Shown here in pieces: positions 20,733 to 28,784 of a stretch of 64,000 nucleotides of DNA (its first letter is position 1; each line of letters begins with the position of its first letter). Position numbers and translations under genes: made by a program. Source of the stretch: Shinella zoogloeoides (GTDB lineage: Bacteria; Pseudomonadota; Alphaproteobacteria; Rhizobiales; Rhizobiaceae); contig NZ_CP132311.1 in the NCBI RefSeq assembly GCF_030733845.1, positions 2,607,501 through 2,671,500 of the forward strand, in the 5' to 3' direction. Below the pieces are notes generated by a model. It was not told the DNA's origin and ran no database searches. It saw nothing but the letters and a program-made list of their open reading frames with translations.

Positions 20733-21983
20733 TCAATGCAGGTTCGGCTGGGTGCCGGCACCCGCCTCGTCGATCGGGAAACCGCGCTCGAAACGATCGA
20801 GCCGGAGCGCGCGCGCCACATGATGGCTCTCGCCCCTGGCGATCAGATGCGCGAAGCAGAAGCCGGAGGCGGGCGTCGCCTTGAAGCCGCCATAGCACCA
20901 GCCACAGTTCAGGTAGAGGTTTTCGATGGGCGTGCGGTCGATGATGGGCGATCCGTCCATCGACATGTCCATGACGCCGCCCCAGCTTCGCAGCACCCGC
21001 ACGCGGGAAAGGCCGGGGATCATCGTCACCCCCTCCTCCATGACATGCTCGGCCGTCGCGAGATTGCCGCGCTGGGCATAGGAGGAATAGCCGTCGATCT
21101 CCGCGCCGAAGACCAGCCCGCCCTTGTCGGACTGGGAAATGTAGAAGTGTCCCGCGCCATAGGTGATGACATGGTCGATGCAGGGCTTCAGCCCTTCCGT
21201 GACGAAGGCTTGCAGGACGTGGCTTTCGATCGGCAGCTTCAGTCCGGCCATCGCGCCGACGCGCGAGGTGTTGCCGGCGGCGGCCAGCGCCAGCTTGTTG
21301 CAGCCGATGAAGCCCCTGGTCGTCTCGACACCCGTCACCACGCCGTTTTCGCGGCGGATGCCGGTGACCTCGCAATTCTGGATCAGATCGACGCCATGCC
21401 GGTCGGCACCGCGCGCAAAGCCCCAGGCGACCGCATCGTGCCGCGCCGTGCCCGCGCGCCGTTGCAGCAAGCCGCCGACGATCGGGAAGCGGGCATGGTC
21501 GAAATTGAGGAAGGGCAGCATCTTCTTCAGCGTCTCGCGGTCGAGCTGTTCCGCCGCCACGCCCTCCATCATCATGGCGTTGCCGCGCCTGACATAGTGA
21601 TCGCGCTGGCTGTCGTTATGATAGAGGCTGATGATGCCGCGCTGCGAGAGCATGACATTGTAGTTGAGGTCCTGCTCCAGCCCTTCCCAGAGCTTCAGCG
21701 AGAACTCGTAGAAGGGCTCGTTGCCGGGCAGCATGTAGTTCGAGCGCACGATGGTCGTGTTGCGCCCGACATTGCCGGAGCCGAGATAACCCTTTTCAAG
21801 CACCGCCACATTGCGCAGGCCGAATTCCTTGGCGAGGTAATAGGCCGTCGCCAAGCCATGCCCGCCGCCGCCGACAATGATCACGTCATAATGCGGCTTC
21901 GGCTGTGGCTCCCGCCAGGCGGGCTTCCAGCCGAGGTTTCCGGCAAGGGCTTGTTTGAAGATAGAAAAGGCGGAGTAGCGCAT
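20733..21983 (-). CDS. soxB: Sarcosine oxidase, beta subunit
   Basis: A 416-residue catalytic subunit, the standard length. It begins MRYSAFSIFKQALAGN and then DVIIVGGGGHGLATAYYLA, the FAD-binding motif. The flavin subunit carries the covalent FMN and noncovalent FAD in known complexes. The ATG at 21983 is chosen because it matches the family start; the frame remains open upstream to 22226 over the promoter region and part of the divergent cysQ. It is the first gene of soxB-D-A-G. The 172-base gap to cysQ (21984-22155) holds both promoters. Confidence 0.95.
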   Translation of the reverse strand: MRYSAFSIFKQALAGNLGWKPAWREPQPKPHYDVIIVGGGGHGLATAYYLAKEFGLRNVAVLEKGYLGSGNVGRNTTIVRSNYMLPGNEPFYEFSLKLWEGLEQDLNYNVMLSQRGIISLYHNDSQRDHYVRRGNAMMMEGVAAEQLDRETLKKMLPFLNFDHARFPIVGGLLQRRAGTARHDAVAWGFARGADRHGVDLIQNCEVTGIRRENGVVTGVETTRGFIGCNKLALAAAGNTSRVGAMAGLKLPIESHVLQAFVTEGLKPCIDHVITYGAGHFYISQSDKGGLVFGAEIDGYSSYAQRGNLATAEHVMEEGVTMIPGLSRVRVLRSWGGVMDMSMDGSPIIDRTPIENLYLNCGWCYGGFKATPASGFCFAHLIARGESHHVARALRLDRFERGFPIDEAGAGTQPNLH

Positions 21984-22155
21984 GCGAAATCCCGGATCAG
22001 TTGGCCCACATTCGCATATGCAGCACAAACGGCAAGACGGGGCAGCGCCGCAGCCCCGCACAAGTGCGACTCTTTCCACATCGCCCAGCTGGCACGCGAC
22101 ATTGCTTTCGTCCCGGCGCGCGGCTAAGCCAGGGGCAGGAAAGGCCGGGAAACCC

Positions 22156-22977
22156 ATGCAGGCAGACCTTGCGGAATTGAAACAGGTGATGGAGAGCGCC
22201 GCGCTTGCCGCAGGCCGCGCCATCATGGCGATCCACAGCGCCGGGCCCGACGTGCACTACAAGCCGGACAGTTCGCCGGTGACAGAGGCCGACGAAGAGG
22301 CCGAACGGCTGATTCTCGCTGCGCTTGGGCGCTATTTTCCCGCGATCCCGGTCGTGGCGGAAGAGGCGGTCGCCGCCGGCATCATCCCGGACATTTCCGG
22401 CGGCCTGTTCTTCCTCGTCGATCCTCTTGACGGCACCAAGGAATTCATCGCCGGCCGCAGCGAATTCACCGTCAACATCGCCCTCATCCGCAACGGCGCG
22501 CCGATCGCCGGCATCGTGCTCGCGCCGGCCCTCTCGTCGGGTTTCGTCGCGGTTGAAAACCGCGCGGAACGTTTCGCGGTGACGGACGATTTCGCCATCG
22601 GCGAAAGACAGGCGATCGGCTGTCGCGGCCGCGGCAAGGCGCTGACCGCCGTCGCCAGCCGTTCGCACGATACGCCGGAGACGGCGCGGTTCCTCGACGA
22701 TCACGGCATCGACGCCTGCACCGCCATCGGCTCATCGCTGAAATTCTGCCTCGTCGCCGAGGGCCTTGCCGACGTCTATCCCCGCTTCAGCCGCACCATG
22801 GAATGGGACACGGCAGCGGGCGACGCGATCTTGCGCGCCGCCGGCGGCGAAACCCGCACCCTCGACGGCGCACCGCTCGCCTACGGCAAGCGCAACCAGG
22901 CGCACGATGCCGACTTTGCCAACCCGAACTTCATCGCCGCCGGCGCCGGCTGGAGCACGGCCGCCCAAAAAAGATGA
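22156..22977 (+). CDS. cysQ: 3'(2'),5'-bisphosphate nucleotidase
   Basis: A 273-residue inositol-monophosphatase superfamily enzyme that removes the 3' phosphate from PAP, the by-product of sulfate activation. Motifs: VAEEAV (metal-binding Glu), DPLDGTKEFIAGRSEFTVNIALI (the DPxDGT metal motif in the exact CysQ form) and SRTMEWDTAAGDAILRAAGG (second metal motif). The ATG at 22156 (MQADLAELKQV) gives the usual length; the open frame upstream to 21982 overlaps the sox promoter. It is transcribed alone, divergent from soxB. Confidence 0.93.
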   Translation: MQADLAELKQVMESAALAAGRAIMAIHSAGPDVHYKPDSSPVTEADEEAERLILAALGRYFPAIPVVAEEAVAAGIIPDISGGLFFLVDPLDGTKEFIAGRSEFTVNIALIRNGAPIAGIVLAPALSSGFVAVENRAERFAVTDDFAIGERQAIGCRGRGKALTAVASRSHDTPETARFLDDHGIDACTAIGSSLKFCLVAEGLADVYPRFSRTMEWDTAAGDAILRAAGGETRTLDGAPLAYGKRNQAHDADFANPNFIAAGAGWSTAAQKR

Positions 22978-22997
22978 CCCCGCCTTGCAGCGGGGTC
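22976..22997 (-). terminator. Terminator of the leftward RND operon, overlapping the cysQ stop
   Basis: An 8-bp stem (GACCCCGC / GCGGGGTC, 6-base loop). On the minus strand it is followed within three bases by a run of six T that lies inside the last cysQ codons. It serves the minus-strand RND gene ending at 23011, and the stem may also stop cysQ transcription. Confidence 0.7.
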
Positions 22998-23010
22998 GGA
23001 AGTCGTCGGC

Positions 23011-26000
23011 TCATGCTGCCGGAACGGGCTCGGGCTCAGGCGCCGAGAGGTTTTCGTCCCTCTTCTCTTCCGGCTTGATGCGGAACCAGGCGATGTAGAG
23101 CGCCGGCAGGAAGAGCAGCGTCAGCACCGTGCCGACGATGATGCCGCCCATCATGGCATAGGCCATCGGCCCCCAGAACACTTCGCGCGAGATGGGGATG
23201 AGCGCGAGGCTCGCCGCCGCCGCCGTCAGCATGATCGGCCGCATGCGATGTTCGGTCGCCTCGCGCACCGCATCCCAGGCATGCATGCCCTCCCGCCTCA
23301 AATCCTCGATCTGCACGACGAGGATGACGGAATTTCGGATCAGGATGCCGATCAGCGCAAGCACCCCGAGGATCGCGACAAAGCCGAGCGGCGCACCGCT
23401 GCCGATAAGCGCGATGACCACCCCAATCAGCGCCAGGGGCGCCACCGCGAAGACGAGGAACAGCCGCGAGAAGCTCTGGAGCTGAAGCATCAGGATCGTC
23501 GCCATGGCAAACAGCATGAGCGGCACGACGGCGACGATCGGCGCCTGGCTGTTGGCGCTCTCCTCGACCGAGCCGCCGACGGCGATGCTGTAGCCGGACG
23601 GCAGGTCCTGGCCGAAGGCGGAAACGTCCTTTTCCATCTGCGAGACGATCGTCGCCGGCTGTACGCCACCGGTGACGCTGGCCTTGACGGTGATGGTCGG
23701 CTGGCGCGAACGGCGCCAGACGACGGGCTGCTCCATCTCGTAGCGGAAGTTCGCGACGGCGGCGAGCGGCACCGAGGTGCCGTTTGCCGTCGGAAGCTGC
23801 ATCTGGCGCAGCGTCTCGATGGATTCGCGCTCGCTCGCCCGCGCCCTACCGATGACGTCGATCAGATAGACGTCGTCGCGGATCTGGGTGACCGTCGTGC
23901 CGCCGACGACGCCGTTGAGCGCGGAGGAAATGTCCTGCGAGGTCACGCCGAGCTGGCGCGCCTTGTCCTGCAGCACATCGACCTTCACCACGCGCGCCGG
24001 CTCGTTCCAGTCATAGACGATGTCGCCGAGGCGGTCGTTCCTGCCGAGGAGTTCGCCGAAGGCGAGTGCCTGCGCGCGCACTTCCTGGATGTCCGGCCCG
24101 CTGATGCGGTACTGGATCGGCCGGCCGACCGGCGGACCGATATCGAGCAGTTTGACGAGCGCGTCCGTGCCGACGAAGGTGTCGCGCAGATAGGTTTCAA
24201 GATCCGCCTTCAGGCGGTCGCGGGCCTCCAGGTCCTTGCTGACGATGATGGTCTGGCCGAAGGCCGGCGACGGCGGCTGCACGTCGAAGGAAAGCAGGAA
24301 GCGCACGGCGCCTTCGCCCACATAGGAGGACCAGCGCTCGATATCCGGGTTGCCCTTCAGCTTGTCTTCCTCGAGCTTGGCGATCTGCGCATTGGTCTCG
24401 GCAATGGAGGCGTTCTGCGGCAGCGCCCAGTCGATGACCAGTTCCGGCCGGTCGGAGGACGGGAAGAACTGCTCCTGCACGAAGCGCATGCCGAAGACCG
24501 AGACGGCGAAGATCAGCACCGTCGCGACGATCGTCGTCCATTTCCAGCGCATGCAGACGTCGAGGATGCGCGCGAAGCCGCGGGCGACCCAGCCCTTCTG
24601 CTCGTGGTGCTTCTTCATGCTCTTCGGCAGGATCGTGACGCCAAGCAGCGGCGTGAAGATGACCGCGACCACCCAGGACACGACGAGCGAAATGGCGATG
24701 ACGACGAAGAGGCTGAAGGTGAACTCGCCGGCCGCGCTGTTGTTGAGGCCGATCGGGATGAAGCCCGCCACCGTGACCAGCGTGCCGGTCAGCATCGGGA
24801 AGGCGGTGGAGGTGTAGACGTAGGTCGCCGCCTTGCGCAGCGAATCGCCCATTTCCAGCCGCGCCACCATCATCTCGACGGCGATCATGGCGTCGTCGAC
24901 GAGCAGGCCGAGCGCGATGATCAGGGCCCCCAGCGACACGCGCTGCAGGGAGATGCCGTCGTAATACATGAAGACGAAGGTGATGCCGAGCGTCAGCGGA
25001 ATGGACAGCGCCACGACGAGGCCGGCACGAAGGCCGAGGCTGACGAAGCTGACGATGAGGACGATGGCGACCGCTTCGAACAGCGCCCGCGTGAAGCCGG
25101 ACACCGCCTCCTCGACGACCTTCGGCTGGTCGGAAACGAGATGCACGTCAACGCCGACCGGCAGCTCGTGCGACAGGAGTTCGATCTCCTTTTCCACCGC
25201 CGCGCCGAACTCCAGAAGGTTGGAGCCCTGCTTCATGCCGATCGCAAGGCCGATCGCCGGTTCGCCGTTGAAGCGGAACAGCGCCGACGGCGGATCCTGG
25301 TAGCCGCGGGTGATGGTGGCGATGTCGGAAAGGCGGAAGAAGCGGTTGTTGACGCGCAGGTTCACCTCGCGAAGGCTTTCTTCCGAGGAGAACTGGCCGC
25401 CGACGCGCACGCTGACGCGCTCGCCGCCCGCCTGCACCACGCCGGACGGGGCGATCGCGTTCTGCGCCTGAAGGGTCGAGACGACCTGCTGCGTGGAAAT
25501 GCCGAGCGCGGCAAGCTGGCGCGTCGAGAACTCGAGATAGATCACCTCGTCCTGCGCGCCGACGAGATCGACCTTGCCGATATTCGGCACGGTGAGGACG
25601 CGCGTGCGGGCATCCTCCACATAGTCGCGAAGCTGGCGCGGCGTCAGGCCGTCGGCGGTGAAAGCGTAGATATTGCCGAAGACGTCGCCGAAGCGGTCGT
25701 TGAAGGCCGGGCCGATGACGCCGGAGGGGAAATCGCCCCTGATATCGTTGATCATGTTGCGCACCGTCAGCCAGGTCGGCGCGACGTCGCGTGCGCGGGT
25801 CGTCGGCTTCAGGTTGACGAAGACCAGCGTCTGGCCGGGCGTCGTCACGCTGCGGCTGAAATCGAGCGATTCCAGCTCTTCCAGCTTGCGCTCGATACGT
25901 TCCGTCACCTGCCGCGTCGTCTCCTCGACGGATGCGCCGGGCCAGGCCGCGCTGATCGTCATCGTCTTGATGACGAAGGACGGATCCTCCTCGCGGCCGA

Positions 26001-26103
26001 GGTTCTGGTAGGTAAAGAAACCGAGCAGCGCGAAGACGATCATGAAGTACCAGACGAGCGATGCATGATCGAGCGCCCAGTCAGAAAGGTTGAACTTCTT
26101 CAT
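23011..26103 (-). CDS. RND-family efflux permease
   Basis: A 1030-residue RND pump. The start MKKFNLSDWALDHASLVWYFMIVFALLGF is the amphipathic segment plus first helix. TM4 carries LIIALGLLVDDAMIAVEMM with the paired aspartates, and the second half has ILIRNSVILVVQIED. The divergence from the pump at 2.8 kb (Val/Arg-rich TM4, IRNSVILV instead of TKNAILLV) puts it in a different RND branch. That branch usually occurs with two adaptor genes, as it does here. Its ATG overlaps the preceding adaptor by four bases. No outer-membrane channel is in this operon. Confidence 0.93.
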   Translation of the reverse strand: MKKFNLSDWALDHASLVWYFMIVFALLGFFTYQNLGREEDPSFVIKTMTISAAWPGASVEETTRQVTERIERKLEELESLDFSRSVTTPGQTLVFVNLKPTTRARDVAPTWLTVRNMINDIRGDFPSGVIGPAFNDRFGDVFGNIYAFTADGLTPRQLRDYVEDARTRVLTVPNIGKVDLVGAQDEVIYLEFSTRQLAALGISTQQVVSTLQAQNAIAPSGVVQAGGERVSVRVGGQFSSEESLREVNLRVNNRFFRLSDIATITRGYQDPPSALFRFNGEPAIGLAIGMKQGSNLLEFGAAVEKEIELLSHELPVGVDVHLVSDQPKVVEEAVSGFTRALFEAVAIVLIVSFVSLGLRAGLVVALSIPLTLGITFVFMYYDGISLQRVSLGALIIALGLLVDDAMIAVEMMVARLEMGDSLRKAATYVYTSTAFPMLTGTLVTVAGFIPIGLNNSAAGEFTFSLFVVIAISLVVSWVVAVIFTPLLGVTILPKSMKKHHEQKGWVARGFARILDVCMRWKWTTIVATVLIFAVSVFGMRFVQEQFFPSSDRPELVIDWALPQNASIAETNAQIAKLEEDKLKGNPDIERWSSYVGEGAVRFLLSFDVQPPSPAFGQTIIVSKDLEARDRLKADLETYLRDTFVGTDALVKLLDIGPPVGRPIQYRISGPDIQEVRAQALAFGELLGRNDRLGDIVYDWNEPARVVKVDVLQDKARQLGVTSQDISSALNGVVGGTTVTQIRDDVYLIDVIGRARASERESIETLRQMQLPTANGTSVPLAAVANFRYEMEQPVVWRRSRQPTITVKASVTGGVQPATIVSQMEKDVSAFGQDLPSGYSIAVGGSVEESANSQAPIVAVVPLMLFAMATILMLQLQSFSRLFLVFAVAPLALIGVVIALIGSGAPLGFVAILGVLALIGILIRNSVILVVQIEDLRREGMHAWDAVREATEHRMRPIMLTAAAASLALIPISREVFWGPMAYAMMGGIIVGTVLTLLFLPALYIAWFRIKPEEKRDENLSAPEPEPVPAA

Positions 26104-27173
26104 AGGCTTGCCTCGTCTTCGATCTTTATCTTCTGGCCTTCTTCGAGGCTGTTCACCCCGGCGGTGACGACGCGGTCGCCGTCCTTCAGCCCGCTTGCCA
26201 CGGGCAGGTAGCGGCCGACGGCGGCGCCCGTCTCGACCGGCGCCAGATGCACCTCGCCCTTGCCCGCATCGACGAGCCAGACATGCGGCTTGCCGTCCTT
26301 CTGCAACACAGCCGTCTCCGGCACCATGATGGCCGTCAGGTCCGGTCCTTCGAGTTCGGCGGTGATCGTCGTGCCGAGGCGAACGGTCTCCGGCGGGTTC
26401 TCCAGCGCGATCTTGACGCGCCGCGTGCGGGTCACCGCATCGGCGGACGGCGCGACCTCGCGCACGCTCCCCTTGACGGTGATGGCGGGGTTGATCTGCA
26501 GGGAGACCGTGAACCGGCTGCCGATGGCAATGGCCTCGGCCGTTTCCGGAATATCGACCACCGCGTCCCGCTCGTCCGGGCGGGCGACCGTGACGATGGC
26601 CTCGCCGGGCGAAACGGTCTGCCCGACCTCGGCGCCGGTCGCGACGACGACGCCGTCGAATTCGGCGAGGATCTGCGTGTAGGAAAGCTGCTCCTCAGCC
26701 TTCACCAGCGCCGTGCGGGCGCGGATGAGGCCGGCATCGGCCGCCTCGCGTGACTGCTCGGCGCTTTCCACGGCAGCCTTCGCCGCCGCATTCGATTGCA
26801 GCAGCGTCTTCTGCCGCTCCTCGGCGGCAACCGCGCTAGCAAGCGTCGCCTCGGCGCTGGAAAGCTCCGCGCGGGCGGAACGGACCGCAAGCTCATAGGC
26901 CGTCGCATCCAGCACGGCGAGCACATCGCCCTTCTTCACGAGATCGCCGACATGGACGCCGCGCGAGACGAGGCGTCCGGCAACGCGCGAGCCGAGCGCA
27001 GCCTGCACCCTCGCCTGCACCGTGCCGGCAAAACGCGTGCCGGGCAGCGCGGTGGGCGTGACGACGACCGAGAGCACCGGCCGCGGCGGCGCGGCAGTCT
27101 CTTCTTCCTTGTTGCAGCCGGCGAGCGTCATGGCGGCAAGGACAGCCATGGCCAGCGGGAGGGATGTCCTCAT
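26100..27173 (-). CDS. RND efflux adaptor lipoprotein (second adaptor)
   Basis: A 357-residue HlyD/AcrA-type adaptor. The start MRTSLPLAMAVLAAMTLAGC gives a lipoprotein signal with lipobox LAGC, so the mature protein should be anchored by a lipidated Cys20. It contains a lipoyl half (SRGVHVGDLVKKGDVLAVLDATAYE), a short helical hairpin, the second half (ILAEFDGVVVATGAEVGQTVSPG) and a C-terminal barrel region ending KIKIEDEASL. Its ends overlap both neighbours by four bases, so it is the middle gene of a tightly coupled three-gene operon. Confidence 0.9.
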   Translation of the reverse strand: MRTSLPLAMAVLAAMTLAGCNKEEETAAPPRPVLSVVVTPTALPGTRFAGTVQARVQAALGSRVAGRLVSRGVHVGDLVKKGDVLAVLDATAYELAVRSARAELSSAEATLASAVAAEERQKTLLQSNAAAKAAVESAEQSREAADAGLIRARTALVKAEEQLSYTQILAEFDGVVVATGAEVGQTVSPGEAIVTVARPDERDAVVDIPETAEAIAIGSRFTVSLQINPAITVKGSVREVAPSADAVTRTRRVKIALENPPETVRLGTTITAELEGPDLTAIMVPETAVLQKDGKPHVWLVDAGKGEVHLAPVETGAAVGRYLPVASGLKDGDRVVTAGVNSLEEGQKIKIEDEASL

Positions 27174-28240
27174 TGGGCAGTTCCTTCGGTCGCGGTGACG
27201 GTCTGGCCGGGCCGCAGCAGCTTGGTGCCGTCGGCGACATAGGTCTCCCCTTCCTCGATGCCTCCGGAAACGAGCGCGACGCCCGTCTCGAAGGACAGCA
27301 CCTCGACCGGGCGCAGGCTGACCGTGTTCTTCGCCTTGTCGACGATCCACAGCGCCGGCTTGCCGTCGATGCCGGAGAGTGCCTGCCACGGCACGACCGC
27401 GACACGGCGCGGCGCAAGCGCCCCGACACCGACGACGGACGCGCCGAGCGTCATTTCCGGCGGCGTCTGGTCCATGGCGATCTTCACCCGCACCGTGCCG
27501 GTCTGGCTGTCGATGGTCGGCGAGACCTCGCGCACAGTGCCGGTCGTGCGCACCTTGTCGTCGCTCAGCAGCGTGACGACCACGCCGTCCTTGGCGGGTT
27601 GAGCGAAGAACAGCGATTCGTAGACGTTGAAGACTGCGTCGCGCGGGCCGGTATCGGCGATGGTGAACATGGTCTGCGCCGCCTGGGCGACTTGGCCGCT
27701 CTCGGCAAGGCGTGCCGTGACGATGCCATCGGCGGGCGCGCGCAGCTCCGTATAGGAGAGCACTTCCTTGGCCGTGTCGCGCTGGGCGATCGCCGCCTCG
27801 CGGGCGCTTTCGGCCGTGCGCAACGCCGTCTCGGCATCGTCGAAATCACGCCGCGTGCTGATGCCGTCGTTCAAGAGCGATTTCTGCCGGTCGAAATTGG
27901 CGCGGGCGAGCTTGAGCTGGGCTTCGGCCGCGCGCACGCCCGCCTCGGCAGCCTCGACATCCGCCTTCTGCTCCTCGGGATCGAGCCGGGCCAGAACCTG
28001 GCCTTGCCTGACCGCATCGCCCACATCGACGAACCAGCCGGTGATGCGCCCGCCGACACGGAAGGAGAGGTCCGTCTCCACCCGCGCCACCACCTCGCCG
28101 GTGATGGTGACCGATTGCTTGCGTTCCTCGAAATGCACCGGCGCGACATGCACCGGCCGCGCCGCACCATCGGCAAGAGCCGGCAAGGCGGCGGCGGAAA
28201 GCAAAAGCGCCGCCAGCATCAATTTGCCCGATCGGGTCAT
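27170..28240 (-). CDS. RND efflux adaptor (first adaptor)
   Basis: A 356-residue membrane fusion protein with a cleavable signal (KLMLAALLLSAAALPALA). The lipoyl and hairpin segments (FRVGGRITGWFVDVGDAVRQGQVLARLD, then the alanine/glutamate helices) are clear. The ATG at 28240 is preceded by TGGAGACGAGA; a GTG at 28252 is in frame but would remove the ribosome site. It is the first gene of adaptor-adaptor-pump. Two adaptors with one pump suggests a mixed or alternative adaptor ring. No regulator gene is adjacent. Confidence 0.9.
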   Translation of the reverse strand: MTRSGKLMLAALLLSAAALPALADGAARPVHVAPVHFEERKQSVTITGEVVARVETDLSFRVGGRITGWFVDVGDAVRQGQVLARLDPEEQKADVEAAEAGVRAAEAQLKLARANFDRQKSLLNDGISTRRDFDDAETALRTAESAREAAIAQRDTAKEVLSYTELRAPADGIVTARLAESGQVAQAAQTMFTIADTGPRDAVFNVYESLFFAQPAKDGVVVTLLSDDKVRTTGTVREVSPTIDSQTGTVRVKIAMDQTPPEMTLGASVVGVGALAPRRVAVVPWQALSGIDGKPALWIVDKAKNTVSLRPVEVLSFETGVALVSGGIEEGETYVADGTKLLRPGQTVTATEGTAQ

Positions 28241-28264
28241 TCTCGTCTCCACTGTTGCAGAAAC

Positions 28265-28279
28265 CCCATTTAATATGGG
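28265..28279. promoter_or_regulatory. Inverted repeat in the promoter of the two-adaptor RND operon
   Basis: CCCAT-N5-ATGGG (15 bp) lies 25 bases upstream of the first adaptor ATG, within an AT-rich patch. Position and symmetry suit an operator of a TetR- or MarR-like repressor, but no such gene is next to it, so this is a weak candidate. Confidence 0.3.
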
Positions 28280-28391
28280 TCCTCATTATATCGCGAAGAA
28301 CAGTCTGGCAAGCCGCCGCACCATCAGGCGTTGAACATGCCGCAGCCTGAATGTGGCGGAGTCCGAAGAAAAAGCCAATCAGGAGGGCCCT

Positions 28392-28433
28392 ATGACAGAA
28401 AAATATAATAAGTCATATTTTTCATTGACCTAG
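28392..28433 (+). other. Possible 13-codon leader ORF enclosing a 9-bp inverted repeat
   Basis: An AGGAGGG ribosome site at 28381 is followed, five bases on, by ATG and a 13-codon frame rich in Lys, Tyr, Asn and Ser that ends at TAG 28431-28433. Inside it GAAAAATAT (28398-28406) and ATATTTTTC (28415-28423) form a perfect inverted repeat with an 8-base spacer. The surrounding 544-base gap (28241-28784) holds no ordinary gene. This could be a leader peptide, an AT-rich protein-binding site, or chance. Confidence 0.25.
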
Positions 28434-28736
28434 CCCGGCGCCATCCGCCCGGCCAAAACAACAAAGCCGCCGGCAGCCTCGAAACCTCTGCGGGTCTCTA
28501 TGGCGCTGCACGACGGCTTTACCGGAGCGTCATTCGTTGGACGCTTCTATCTCGGTCCCCTCTGGACCTGCTGTTGGAAAAGCAGGAAGCGTGCCAGTTT
28601 CAGGAAGTTCCGAATCCAAAAGTGATTTCATATTACTAAAGATTTTCCTGATGCATGCCGCAACGGGATGGACACGCCGAGGCTGTTCAATTCCTGTGCA
28701 ACGTCCGAATCCGGCGCAGCGCCTCGCCCAACAAAA

Positions 28737-28758
28737 AGGCGGCCGTCACCGGCCGCCT
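28737..28758. terminator. Bidirectional terminator next to the chemoreceptor gene
   Basis: A 9-bp perfect stem (AGGCGGCCG / CGGCCGCCT, loop TCAC) flanked by AAAAA on the left and GCGTTTTTT on the right, so it works in both directions. It lies 27 bases after the stop of the minus-strand chemoreceptor gene. Confidence 0.85.
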
Positions 28759-28784
28759 GCGTTTTTTAACCGGCTGGAGAAGGC

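Noticed and set aside
23248..26211. 987-codon plus-strand frame opposite the second RND pump
   Set aside because: Antisense shadow with low-complexity Asp/Arg/His sequence and no start context.
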